Positions 11,101-24,400 of a DNA stretch of 64,000 nt are shown here, piece by piece. The stretch is taken from the NCBI RefSeq assembly GCF_051014685.1, contig NC_135058.1, forward strand, positions 7,230,811-7,294,810. Reading direction: 5' to 3'. The DNA comes from Ptiloglossa arizonensis. Lineage: Eukaryota; Arthropoda; Insecta; Hymenoptera; Colletidae. The stretch's first letter is position 1. Every line of letters begins with the position of its first letter. Both the position numbers and the translations under genes were made by a program. The notes under the pieces were generated by a model that did not search any database, was not told the origin of the DNA, and saw nothing but the letters and a program-made list of their open reading frames with translations.

Positions 11101-14029
11101 ACCCAAAATGTGGACCAATACGCTCGAGGAACCCTCGTGCCGAAAGGTCCGGTAGTTTCTTTGGAAAAAAATCTAGAAAAAGTGGATGTTTTTCGGCTAC
11201 GTCACCAAAACTCTTCCCACTCTTCAGATAAGATTCCACAGCTTCGGTGATTTTTATTATTTTCATTTGTAAAAAATCGTGAACCTACCCAAAATGTGGA
11301 CCAATACGCTCGAGGAACTCCCGTGCCGAAAGGTCTAGTGGTTTCTTTGGGAAAAAATCGAGAAAAAGTGGATGTTTTTCGGTTACGTCACCAAAACTCT
11401 TGCCACTCTTCAGATAAGATTCCACATCTCCGGTGATTTTTATTATTTTCATTTGTAAAAAATCGTGAACCTACCCAAAATGTGGACCAATACGCTCGAG
11501 GAACCCTCGTGCCGAAAGGTCCGGTGGTTTCTTTGGAAAAAAATCTAGAAAAAGTGGATGTTTTTCGGTTACGTCACCAAAACTCTTCCCACTCTTCAGA
11601 TAAGATTCCACAGTTCCGATGATTTTTATTATTTTCATTTGTAAAAAATCGTGAACCCACCCAAAATGTGGACCAATACGCTCGAGGAACTCCCGTGCCG
11701 AAAGGTCTAGTGGTTTCTTTGTGATAAATTCGAGAAAAAGTGGATGGTTTTCGGTTACGTCACCAAAACTCTTCCCACTCTTCAGATAAGATTCCACAGT
11801 TCCGGTGATTTTTATTATTTTCATTTGTAAAAAATCGTGAACCTACCCAAAATGTGGACCAATACGCTCGAGGAACTCCCGTGCCTAAAGGTCCGGTGGT
11901 TTCTTTGGAAAAAAATCTAGAAGAAGTGGATGTTTTTCGGCTACGTCACCAAAACTCTTCCCACTCTTCAGATAAGATTCCACAGCTCCGGTGATTTTTA
12001 TTATTTTCATTTGTAAAAAATCGTGAACCTACCCAAAATGTGGACCAATACGCTCGAGGAACCCTCGTGCCGAAAGGTCCGGTAGTTTCTTTGGAAAAAA
12101 ATCTAGAAAAAGTGGATGTTTTTCGGCTACGTCACCAAAACTCTTCCCACTCTTCAGATAAGATTCCACAGCTCCGGTGATTTTTAGTATTTTCATTTGT
12201 AAAAAATCGTGAACCTACCCAAAATGTGGACCAATACGCTCGAGGAACTCCCGTGCCGAAAGGTCTAGTGGTTTCTTTGGGAAAAAATCGAGAAGAAGTG
12301 GATGTTTTTCGGTTACGTCAACAAAACTCCTCCCACTCTGCAGATAAGATTCCACAGTTCCGGTGATTTTTATTATTTTCATTTGTAAAAAATCGTGAAC
12401 GTACCCAAAATGAGGACCAATACTCTCGAGGAACCCTCGTGCCGAAAGTTCCGGTGGTTTCTTTGGAAAAAAATCTAGAAAAAGTGGATGTTTTTCGGTT
12501 ACGTCACCAAAACTCTTCCCACTCTTCAGATAAGATTCCACAGCTCCGTTGATTTTTATTATTTTCATTTGTAAAAAATCGTGAACCTACCCAAAATGTG
12601 GACCAATACTCTCGAGGAACCCTCTTGCCGAAAGGTCCGGTGGTTTCTTTGGAAAAAAATCTAGAAAAAGTGGATGTTTTTCGGTTACGTCACCAAAACT
12701 CTTCCCACTCTTCAGATAAGATTCCACAGTTCCGATGATTTTTATTATTTTCATTTGTAAAAAATCGTGAACCCACCCAAAATGTGGACCAATACGCTCG
12801 AGGAACTCCCGTGCCGAAAGGTCTAGTGGTTTCTTTGTGATAAATTCGAGAAAAAGTGGATGGTTTTCGGTTACGTCACCAAAACTCTTCCCACTCTTCA
12901 GATAAGATTCCACATTTCCGATGATTTTTATCATTTTCATTTGTAAAAAATCGTGAACCTACCCAAAATGTGGACCAATACGCTCGAGGAACTCCCGTGC
13001 CGAAAGGTCCGGTGGTTTCTTTGGGAAAAAATCGAGAAGAAGTGGATGTTTTTCGGTTACGTCACCAAAACTCTTCCCACTCTTCAGATAAGATTCCACA
13101 GCTCCGGTGATTTTTATTATTTTCATTTGTAAAAAATCGTGAACCTACCCAAGTTGTGGACCAATACGCTCGAGGAACTCCCGTGCCGAAAGGTCTAGTG
13201 GTTTCTTTGGGAAAAAATCGAGAAAAAGTGGATGTTTTTCGGTCACGTCACCAAAACTCTTCCCACTCTTCAGATAAGATTCCACAGCTCCGGTGATTTT
13301 TATTATTTTCATTTGTAAAAAATCGTGAACCTACCCAAAATGTGGACCAATACTCCTCGAGGAACCCCCTTGCCGAAAGGTCCGGTGGTTTCTTTGGAAA
13401 AAAATCTAGAAAAAGTGGATGTTTTTCGGTTACGTCACCAAAACTCTTCCCACTCTTCAGATAAGATTCCACATCTCCGGTGATTTTTATTGTTTTCATT
13501 TGTAAAAAATCGTGAACCTACCCAAAATGTGGACCAATACTCTCGAGGAACTCCCGTGCCGAAAGGTCCGGTGGTTTCTTTGGAAAAAAATCTAGAAAAA
13601 GTGGATGTTTTTCGGTTACGTCACCAAAACTCTTCCCACACTTCAGATAAGATTCCACAGCTCCGGTGATTTTTATTATTTTCATTTGTAAAAAATCGTG
13701 AACCTACCCAAAATGTGGACCAATACGCTCGAGGAACTCCCGTGCCGAAAGGTCTAGTGGTTTCTTTGGGAAAAATTCGAGAAAAAGTGGATGTTTTTCG
13801 GTTACGTCACCAAAACTCTTCCCACTCTTCAGATAAGATTCCACAGCTCCGGTGATTTTTATTATTTTCATTTGTAAAAAATCGTGAACCTACCCAAAAT
13901 GTGGACCAATACTCTCGAGGAACCCCCGTGCCGAAAGGTCCGGTGGTTTCTTTGGAAAAAAATCTAGAAAAAGTGGATGTTTTTCGGTTACGTTACCAAA
14001 ACTTTTCCCACTCTTCAGATAAGATTCCA
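5101..14029. repeat. HOR1 copy 1 (48 monomers, 8,929 bp)
   Basis: First copy of the large higher-order repeat. Markers include CTCTCAAGG near 5543, CCAAAATTCTTCCC near 5625, ACTCAAAATG at 6451, AAAATGGGGACC near 7200, AACTCGTCCC near 8049, CCACAGCTGCG near 10307, AACGTGGACC near 10549, the GTGATAAATTCGAG monomers near 11720 and 12838, and the one-base insertion TACTCCTCGAG near 13353. The same markers recur in order in the later copies, at offsets of 8,929, 16,370 and 24,741 bp or the length-adjusted equivalent. Inside the block, the TTACCTCACC monomer type recurs at 7- and 5-monomer spacing (near 6177, 7479, 8409), an older duplication layer. Confidence 0.9.
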
Positions 14030-17000
14030 CATCTCCGGTGATTTTTATTATTTTCATTTGTAAAAAATCGTGAACCTACCCAAAATGTGGACCAATACGC
14101 TCGAGGAACCCCCGTGCCGAAAGGTCTAGTGGTTTCTTTGGGAAAAATTCGAGAAAAAGTGGATGTTTTTCGGTTACGTCACCAAAACTCTTCCCACTCT
14201 TCAGATAAGATTCCACAGTTCCGGTGATTTTTATTATTTTCATTTGTAAAAAATCGTGAACCTACCCAAAATGTGGACCAATACGCTCGAGGAACTCCCG
14301 TGCCGAAAGGTCTAGTGGTTTCTTTGGGAAAAAATCGAGAAAAAGTGGATGTTTTTCGGTTACGTCAACAAAACTCTTCCCACACTTCAGATAAGATTCC
14401 ACAGCTCCGGTGATTTTTATTATTTTCATTTGTAAAAAATCGTGAACCTACCCAAAATGTGGACCAATACTCTCAAGGAACCCTCGTGCCGAAAGGTCCG
14501 GTGGTTTCTTTGGAAAAAAATCTAGAAAAAGTGGATGTTTTTCGGTTACGTCACCAAAATTCTTCCCACTCTTCAGATAAGATTCCACAGTTCCGGTGAT
14601 TTTTATTATTTTCATTTGTAAAAAATCGTGAACCTACCCAAAATGTGGACCAATACGCTCGAGGAACTCCCGTGCCGAAAGGTCTAGTGGTTTCTTTGGG
14701 AAAAAATCGAGAAAAAGTGGATGTTTTTCGGTTACGTCAACAAAACTCTTCCCACACTGCAGATAAGATTCCACAGCTCCGGTGATTTTTATTATTTTCA
14801 TTTGTAAAAAATCGTGAACCTACCCAAAATGAGGACCAATACTCTCGAGGAACCCTCGTGCCGAAAGGTCCGGTGGTTTCTATGGAAAAAAATCTAGAAA
14901 AAGTGGATGTTTTTCGGTTACGTCACCAAAACTCTTCCCACTCTTCAGATAAGATTCCACATCTCCGGTGATTTTAATTATTTTCATTTGTAAAAAATCC
15001 TGAACCTACCCAAAATGTGGACCAATACGCTCGAGGAACCCTCGTGCCGAAAGGTCCGGTGGTTTCTTTGGAAAAAAATCTAGAAGAAGTGGATGTTTTT
15101 CGGTTACCTCACCAAAACTCTGCCCACTCTTCAGATAAGATTCCACATCTCCGGTGATTTTTATTGTTTTCATTTGTAAAAAATCGTGAACCTACCCAAA
15201 ATGTGGACCAATACGCTCGAGGAACTCCCGTGCCGAAAGGTCCGGTGGTTTCTTTGGAAAAAAATCTAGAAAAAGTGGATGTTTTTCGGTTACGTCACCA
15301 AAACTCTTCCCACTCTTCAGATAAGATTCCACAGTTCCGGTGATTTTTATTATTTTCATTTGTAAAAAATCGTGAACCTACCCAAAATGTGGACCAATAC
15401 GCTCGAGGAACTCCCGTGCCGAAAGGTCTAGTGGTTTCTTTGGGAAAAAATCGAGAAAAAGTGGATGTTTTTCGGTTACGTCAACAAAACTCTTCCCACA
15501 CTTCAGATAAGATTCCACAGCTCCGGTGATTTTTATTATTTTCATTTGTAAAAAATCGTGAACCTACCCAAAATGGGGACCAATACTCTCGAGGAACCCT
15601 CGTGCCGAAAGGTCCGGTGGTTTCTATGGAAAAAAATCTAGAAAAAGTGGATGTTTTTCGGTTACGTCACCAAAACTCTTCCCACTCTTCAGATAAGATT
15701 CCACATCTCCGGTGATTTTAATTATTTTCATTTGTAAAAAATCCTGAACCTACCCAAAATGTGGACCAATACGCTCGAGGAACCCTCGTGCCGAAAGGTC
15801 CGGTGGTTTCTTTGGAAAAAAATCTAGAAGAAGTGGATGTTTTTCGGTTACCTCACCAAAACTCTGCCCACTCTTCAGATAAGATTCCACATCTCCGGTG
15901 ATTTTTATTGTTTTCATTTGTAAAAAATCGTGAACCTACCCAAAATGTGGACCAATACGCTCGAGGAACTCCCGTGCCGAAAGGTCCGGTGGTTTCTTTG
16001 GAAAAAAATCTAGAAAAAGTGGATGTTTTTCGGTTACGTCACCAAAACTCTTCCCACTCTTCAGATAAGATTCCACATCTCCGGTGATTTTTATTGTTTT
16101 CATTTGTAAAAAATCGTGAACCTACCCAAAATGTGGACCAATACTCTCGAGGAACCCTCGTGCCGAAAGGTCCGGTGGTTTCTTTGGAAAAAAATCTAGA
16201 AAAAGTGGATGTTTTTCGGTTACGTCACCAAAACTCTTCCCACACTTCAGATAAGATTCCACAGCTCCGGTGATTTTTATTATTTTCATTTGTAAAAAAT
16301 CGTGAACCTACCCAAAATGTGGACCAATACGCTCGAGGAACTCCCGTGCCGAAAGGTCTAGTGGTTTCTTTGGGAAAAATTCGAGAAGAAGTGCATGTTT
16401 TTCGGTTACGTCACCAAAACTCGTCCCACTCTTCAGATAAGATTCCACATCTCCGGTGATTTTTATTGTTTTCATTTGTAAAAAATCGTGAACCTACCCA
16501 AAATGTGGACCAATACTCTCGAGGAACCCTCGTGCCGAAAGGTCCGGTGGTTTCTATGGAAAAAAATCTAGAAAAAGTGGATGTTTTTCGGTTACGTCAC
16601 CAAAACTCTTCCCACTCTTCAGATAAGATTCCACATCTCCGGTGATTTTAATTATTTTCATTTGTAAAAAATCCTGAACCTACCCAAAATGTGGACCAAT
16701 ACGCTCGAGGAACCCTCGTGCCGAAAGGTCCGGTGGTTTCTTTGGAAAAAAATCTAGAAGAAGTGGATGTTTTTCGGTTACCTCACCAAAACTCTGCCCA
16801 CTCTTCAGATAAGATTCCACATCTCCGGTGATTTTTATTGTTTTCATTTGTAAAAAATCGTGAACCTACCCAAAATGTGGACCAATACGCTCGAGGAACT
16901 CCCGTGCCGAAAGGTCCGGTGGTTTCTTTGGAAAAAAATCTAGAAAAAGTGGATGTTTTTCGGTTACGTCACCAAAACTCTTCCCACTCTTCAGATAAGA

Positions 17001-20000
17001 TTCCACATCTCCGGTGATTTTTATTGTTTTCATTTGTAAAAAATCGTGAACCTACCCAAAATGTGGACCAATACGCTCGAGGAACCCTCGTGCCGAAAGG
17101 TCCGGTGGTTTCTTTGGAAAAAAATCTAGAAAAAGTGGATGTTTTTCGGTTACCTCACCAAAACTCTGCCCACTCTTCAGATAAGACCCCACAGTTCCGG
17201 TGATTTTTATTGTTTTCATTTGTAAAAAATCGTGAACCTACCCAAAATGTGGACCAATACTCTCGAGGAACTCCCGTGCCGAAAGGTCCGGTGGTTTCTT
17301 TGGAAAAAAATCTAGAAGAAGTGGATGTTTTTCGGTTACGTCACCAAAACTCTTCCCACTCTTCAGATAACATTCCACAGTTCCGGTGATTTTTATTATT
17401 TTCATTTGTAAAAAATCGTGAACCTACCCAAAATGTGGACCAATACGCTCGAGGAACTCCCGTGCCGAAAGGTCCGGTGGTTTCTTTGGAAAAAAATCTA
17501 GAAAAAGTGGATGTTTTTCGGTTACGTCACCAAAACTCTTCCCACTCTTCAGATAAGATTCCACATCTCCGGTGATTTTTATTGTTTTCATTTGTAAAAA
17601 ATCGTGAACCTACCCAAAATGTGGACCAATACGCTCGAGGAACTCCCGTGCCGAAAGGTCTAGTGGTTTATTTGGGAAAAATTCGAGAAAAAGTGCATGT
17701 TTTTCGGTTACGTCACCAAAACTCTTCCCACTCTTCAGATAAGATTCCACATCTCCGGTGATTTTTATTGTTTTCATTTGTAAAAAATCGTGAACCTACC
17801 CAAAATGTGGACCAATACTCTCGAGGAACCCTCGTGCCGAAAGGTCCGGTGGTTTCTTTGGAAAAAAATCTAGAAAAAGTGGATGTTTTTCGGTTACGTC
17901 ACCAAAACTCTTCCCACTCTTCAGATAACATTCCACAGTTCCGGTGATTTTTATTATTTTCATTTGTAAAAAATCGTGAACCTACCCAAAATGTGGACCA
18001 ATACGCTCGAGGAACTCCCGTGCCGAAAGGTCTAGTGGTTTCTTTGGGAAAAAATCGAGAAAAAGTGGATGTTTTTCGGTTACGTCAACAAAACTCTTCC
18101 CACTCTTCAGATAAGATTCCACAGTTCCGTTGATTTTTATTATTTTCATTTGTAAAAAATCGTGAACCTACCCAATATGTGGACCAATACGCTCGAGGAA
18201 CTCCCGTGCCGAAAGGTCCGGTGGTTTCTTTGGGAAAAAATCGAGAAAAACTGCATGTTTTTCGGTTACGTCACCAAAACTCTTCCCACTCTTCAGATAA
18301 GATTCCACGTCTCCGGTGATTTTTATTGTTTTCATTTGTAAAAAATCGTGAACCTACCCAAAATGTGGACCAATACTCTCGAGGAACCCTCGTGCCGACA
18401 GGTCCGGTGGTTTCTTTGGAAAAAAATCTAGAAAAAGTGGATGTTTTTCGGTTACGTCACCAAAACTCTTCCCACACTTCAGATAAGATTCCACAGCTCC
18501 GGTGATTTTTATTATTTTCATTTGTAAAAAATCGTGAACCTACCCAAAATGTGGACCAATACGCTCGAGGAACTCCCGTGCCGAAAGGTCTAGTGGTTTC
18601 TTTGGGAAAAAATCGAGAAAAAGTGGATGTTTTTCGGTTACGTCAACAAAACTCTTCCCACTCTTCAGATAAGATTCCACAGTTCCGGTGATTTTTATTA
18701 TTTTCATTTGTAAAAAATCGTGAACGTACCCAAAATGAGGACCAATACTCTCGAGGAACCTTCGTGCCGAAAGGTCCGGTGGTTTCTTTTGAAAAAAATC
18801 TAGAAAAAGTGGATGTTTTTCGGTTACGTCACCAAAACTCTTCCCACTCTTCAGATAAGTTTCCACATCTCCGGTGATTTTTATTATTTTCATTTGTAAA
18901 AAATCGTGAACCTACCCAAAATGTGGACCAATACTCTCGAGGAACTCCCGTGCCGAAAGGTCCGGTGGTTTCTTTGGAAAAAAATCTAGAAAAAGTGGAT
19001 GTTTTTCGGTTACGTCACCAAAACTTTTCCCACTCTTCAGATAAGATTCCACAGTTCCGTTGATTTTTATTATTTTCATTTGTAAAAAATCGTGAACCTA
19101 CCCAAAATGTGGACCAATACGCTCGAGGAACTCCCGTGCCGAAAGGTCCGGTGGTTTCTTTGGGAAAAAATCTAGAAAAAGTGGATGTTTTTCGGTTACG
19201 TCACCAAAACTCTTCCCACTCTTCAGATAAGATTCCACGTCTCCGGTGATTTTTATTGTTTTCATTTGTAAAAAATCGTGAACCTACCCAAAATGTGGAC
19301 CAATACTCTCGAGGAACCCTCGTGCCGAAAGGTCCGGTGGTTTCTTTGGAAAAAAATCTAGAAAAAGTGGATGTTTTTCGGTTACGTCACCAAAACTCTT
19401 CCCACACTTCAGATAAGATTCCACAGCTCCGGTGATTTTTATTATTTTCATTTGTAAAAAATCGTGAACCTACCCAAAATGTGGACCAATACGCTCGAGG
19501 AACTCCCGTGCCGAAAGGTCTAGTGGTTTCTTTGGGAAAAAATCGAGAAAAAGGGGATGTTTTTCGGTTACGTCAACAAAACTCTTCCCACTCTTCAGAT
19601 AAGATTCCACAGTTCCGGTGATTTTTATTATTTTCATTTGTAAAAAATCGTGAACGTACCCAAAATGAGGACCAATACTTTCGAGGAACCCTCGTGCCGA
19701 AAGGTCCGGTGGTTTCTTTTGAAAAAAATCTAGAAAAAGTGGATGTTTTTCGGTTACGTCACCAAAACTCTTCCCACTCTTCAGATAAGATTCCACATCT
19801 CCGGTGATTTTTATTATTTTCATTTGTAAAAAATCGTGAACCTACCCAAAATGAGGACCAATACTCTCGAGGAACCCTCGTGCCGAAAGGTCCGGTGGTT
19901 TCTTTGGAAAGAAATCTAGAAAAAGTGGATGTTTTTCGGTTACGTCACCAAAACTCTTCCCACTCTTCAGATAAGATTCCACAGCTCCGGTGATTTTTAT

Positions 20001-21470
20001 TATTTTCATTTGTAAAAAATCGTGAACCTACCCAAAATGTGGACCAATACTCTCGAGGAACCCCCGTGCCGAAAGGTCCGGTGGTTTCTTTGGAAAAAAA
20101 TCTAGAAGAAGTGGATGTTTTTCGGTTACGTCACCAAAACTTTTCCCACTCTTCAGATAAGATTCCACAGTTCCGTTGATTTTTATTATTTTCATTTGTA
20201 AAAAATCGTGAACCTACCCAATATGTGGACCAATACGCTCGAGGAACTCCCGTGCCGAAAGGTCTAGTGGTTTCTTTGTGATAAATTCGAGAAAAAGTGG
20301 ATGGTTTTCGGTTACGTCACCAAAACTCTTCCCACTCTTCAGATAAGATTCCACATTTCCGATGATTTTTATCATTTTCATTTGTAAAAAATCGTGAACC
20401 TACCCAAAATGTGGACCAATACGCTCGAGGAACTCCCGTGCCGAAAGGTCCGGTGGTTTCTTTGGGAAAAAATCGAGAAGAAGTGGATGTTTTTCGGTTA
20501 CGTCACCAAAACTCTTCCCACTCTTCAGATAAGATTCCACAGCTCCGGTGATTTTTATTATTTTCATTTGTAAAAAATCGTGAACCTACCCAAATTGTGG
20601 ACCAATACGCTCGAGGAACTCCCGTGCCGAAAGGTCTAGTGGTTTCTTTGGGAAAAAATCGAGAAAAAGTGGATGTTTTTCGGTCACGTCACCAAAACTC
20701 TTCCCACTCTTCAGATAAGATTCCACAGCTCCGGTGATTTTTATTATTTTCATTTGTAAAAAATCGTGAACCTACCCAAAATGTGGACCAATACTCCTCG
20801 AGGAACCCCCTTGCCGAAAGGTCCGGTGGTTTCTTTGGAAAAAAATCTAGAAAAAGTGGATGTTTTTCGGTTACGTCACCAAAACTCTTCCCACTCTTCA
20901 GATAAGATTCCACATCTCCGGTGATTTTTATTGTTTTCATTTGTAAAAAATCGTGAACCTACCCAAAATGTGGACCAATACTCTCGAGGAACTCCCGTGC
21001 CGAAAGGTCCGGTGGTTTCTTTGGAAAAAAATCTAGAAAAAGTGGATGTTTTTCGGTTACGTCACCAAAACTCTTCCCACACTTCAGATAAGATTCCACA
21101 GCTCCGGTGATTTTTATTATTTTCATTTGTAAAAAATCGTGAACCTACCCAAAATGTGGACCAATACGCTCGAGGAACTCCCGTGCCGAAAGGTCTAGTG
21201 GTTTCTTTGGGAAAAATTCGAGAAGAAGTGGATGTTTTTCGGTTACGTCACCAAAACTCTTCCCACTCTTCAGATAAGATTCCACAGCTCCGGTGATTTT
21301 TATTATTTTCATTTGTAAAAAATCGTGAACCTACCCAAAATGTGGACCAATACTCTCGAGGAACCCCCGTGCCGAAAGGTCCGGTGGTTTCTTTGGAAAA
21401 AAATCTAGAAAAAGTGGATGTTTTTCGGTTACGTTACCAAAACTTTTCCCACTCTTCAGATAAGATTCCA
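14030..21470. repeat. HOR1 copy 2 (40 monomers, 7,441 bp)
   Basis: Second copy, starting at the CATCTCC monomer at 14030. It follows copy 1 marker for marker (CCAAAATTCTTCCC at 14554, AAAATGGGGACC near 15572, AACTCGTCCC near 16420) but is eight monomers shorter. Three are missing opposite 6403-6960 of copy 1. The other five come from replacement of 17 monomers (copy 1 9751-12912) by a 12-monomer stretch of another type (18122-20353). After that it returns to HOR1 order at the CATTTCCGATG monomer at 20354 and the one-base insertion near 20794. Confidence 0.88.
18122..20353. repeat. 12-monomer HOR2-type patch inside HOR1 copy 2
   Basis: From 18122 the monomer order stops following HOR1 and instead matches 44167-46398, at a constant offset of 26,045 bp. 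Shared rare variants include CCACGTCTCC near 18305, the substitution GCCGACAGGTCC near 18393, GATAAGTTTCC near 18855, AAAGGGGATG near 19550, TACTTTCGAGG near 19676 and GGAAAGAAATC near 19906. Homology to 44-46 kb is lost at 20354, where HOR1 order resumes. The same segment also occurs about 12,276 bp further on, in HOR2 copy 2. Non-reciprocal transfer or double unequal exchange between blocks best explains it; direction cannot be fixed from this window. Confidence 0.85.
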
Positions 21471-24400
21471 CATCTCCGGTGATTTTTATTATTTTCATTT
21501 GTAAAAAATCGTGAACCTACCCAAAATGTGGACCAATACGCTCGAGGAACCCCCGTGCCGAAAGGTCTAGTGGTTTCTTTGGGAAAAATTCGAGAAAAAG
21601 TGGATGTTTTTCGGTTACGTCACCAAAACTCTTCCCACTCTTCAGATAAGATTCCACAGTTCCGGTGATTTTTATTATTTTCATTTGTAAAAAATCGTGA
21701 ACCTACCCAAAATGTGGACCAATACGCTCGAGGAACTCCCGTGCCGAAAGGTCTAGTGGTTTCTTTGGGAAAAAATCGAGAAAAAGTGGATGTTTTTCGG
21801 TTACGTCAACAAAACTCTTCCCACACTTCAGATAAGATTCCACAGCTCCGGTGATTTTTATTATTTTCATTTGTAAAAAATCGTGAACCTACCCAAAATG
21901 TGGACCAATACTCTCAAGGAACCCTCGTGCCGAAAGGTCCGGTGGTTTCTTTGGAAAAAAATCTAGAAAAAGTGGATGTTTTTCGGTTACGTCACCAAAA
22001 TTCTTCCCACTCTTCAGATAAGATTCCACAGTTCCGGTGATTTTTATTATTTTCATTTGTAAAAAATCGTGAACCTACCCAAAATGTGGACCAATACGCT
22101 CGAGGAACTCCCGTGCCGAAAGGTCTAGTGGTTTCTTTGGGAAAAAATCGAGAAAAAGTGGATGTTTTTCGGTTACGTCAACAAAACTCTTCCCACACTG
22201 CAGATAAGATTCCACAGCTCCGGTGATTTTTATTATTTTCATTTGTAAAAAATCGTGAACCTACCCAAAATGAGGACCAATACTCTCGAGGAACCCTCGT
22301 GCCGAAAGGTCCGGTGGTTTCTATGGAAAAAAATCTAGAAAAAGTGGATGTTTTTCGGTTACGTCACCAAAACTCTTCCCACTCTTCAGATAAGATTCCA
22401 CATCTCCGGTGATTTTAATTATTTTCATTTGTAAAAAATCCTGAACCTACCCAAAATGTGGACCAATACGCTCGAGGAACCCTCGTGCCGAAAGGTCCGG
22501 TGGTTTCTTTGGAAAAAAATCTAGAAGAAGTGGATGTTTTTCGGTTACCTCACCAAAACTCTGCCCACTCTTCAGATAAGATTCCACATCTCCGGTGATT
22601 TTTATTGTTTTCATTTGTAAAAAATCGTGAACCTACCCAAAATGTGGACCAATACGCTCGAGGAACTCCCGTGCCGAAAGGTCCGGTGGTTTCTTTGGAA
22701 AAAAATCTAGAAAAAGTGGATGTTTTTCGGTTACGTCACCAAAACTCTTCCCACTCTTCAGATAAGATTCCACAGTTCCGGTGATTTTTATTATTTTCAT
22801 TTGTAAAAAATCGTGAACCTACCCAAAATGTGGACCAATACGCTCGAGGAACTCCCGTGCCGAAAGGTCTAGTGGTTTCTTTGGGAAAAAATCGAGAAAA
22901 AGTGGATGTTTTTCGGTTACGTCAACAAAACTCTTCCCACACTTCAGATAAGATTCCACAGCTCCGGTGATTTTTATTATTTTCATTTGTAAAAAATCGT
23001 GAACCTACCCAAAATGGGGACCAATACTCTCGAGGAACCCTCGTGCCGAAAGGTCCGGTGGTTTCTATGGAAAAAAATCTAGAAAAAGTGGATGTTTTTC
23101 GGTTACGTCACCAAAACTCTTCCCACTCTTCAGATAAGATTCCACATCTCCGGTGATTTTAATTATTTTCATTTGTAAAAAATCCTGAACCTACCCAAAA
23201 TGTGGACCAATACGCTCGAGGAACCCTCGTGCCGAAAGGTCCGGTGGTTTCTTTGGAAAAAAATCTAGAAGAAGTGGATGTTTTTCGGTTACCTCACCAA
23301 AACTCTGCCCACTCTTCAGATAAGATTCCACATCTCCGGTGATTTTTATTGTTTTCATTTGTAAAAAATCGTGAACCTACCCAAAATGTGGACCAATACG
23401 CTCGAGGAACTCCCGTGCCGAAAGGTCCGGTGGTTTCTTTGGAAAAAAATCTAGAAAAAGTGGATGTTTTTCGGTTACGTCACCAAAACTCTTCCCACTC
23501 TTCAGATAAGATTCCACATCTCCGGTGATTTTTATTGTTTTCATTTGTAAAAAATCGTGAACCTACCCAAAATGTGGACCAATACTCTCGAGGAACCCTC
23601 GTGCCGAAAGGTCCGGTGGTTTCTTTGGAAAAAAATCTAGAAAAAGTGGATGTTTTTCGGTTACGTCACCAAAACTCTTCCCACACTTCAGATAAGATTC
23701 CACAGCTCCGGTGATTTTTATTATTTTCATTTGTAAAAAATCGTGAACCTACCCAAAATGTGGACCAATACGCTCGAGGAACTCCCGTGCCGAAAGGTCT
23801 AGTGGTTTCTTTGGGAAAAATTCGAGAAGAAGTGCATGTTTTTCGGTTACGTCACCAAAACTCGTCCCACTCTTCAGATAAGATTCCACATCTCCGGTGA
23901 TTTTTATTGTTTTCATTTGTAAAAAATCGTGAACCTACCCAAAATGTGGACCAATACTCTCGAGGAACCCTCGTGCCGAAAGGTCCGGTGGTTTCTATGG
24001 AAAAAAATCTAGAAAAAGTGGATGTTTTTCGGTTACGTCACCAAAACTCTTCCCACTCTTCAGATAAGATTCCACATCTCCGGTGATTTTAATTATTTTC
24101 ATTTGTAAAAAATCCTGAACCTACCCAAAATGTGGACCAATACGCTCGAGGAACCCTCGTGCCGAAAGGTCCGGTGGTTTCTTTGGAAAAAAATCTAGAA
24201 GAAGTGGATGTTTTTCGGTTACCTCACCAAAACTCTGCCCACTCTTCAGATAAGATTCCACATCTCCGGTGATTTTTATTGTTTTCATTTGTAAAAAATC
24301 GTGAACCTACCCAAAATGTGGACCAATACGCTCGAGGAACTCCCGTGCCGAAAGGTCCGGTGGTTTCTTTGGAAAAAAATCTAGAAAAAGTGGATGTTTT

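Noticed and set aside
13248..13499. 83-codon frames at six array positions
   Set aside because: They come from the one-base C insertion shifting the satellite frame; no independent coding signal.
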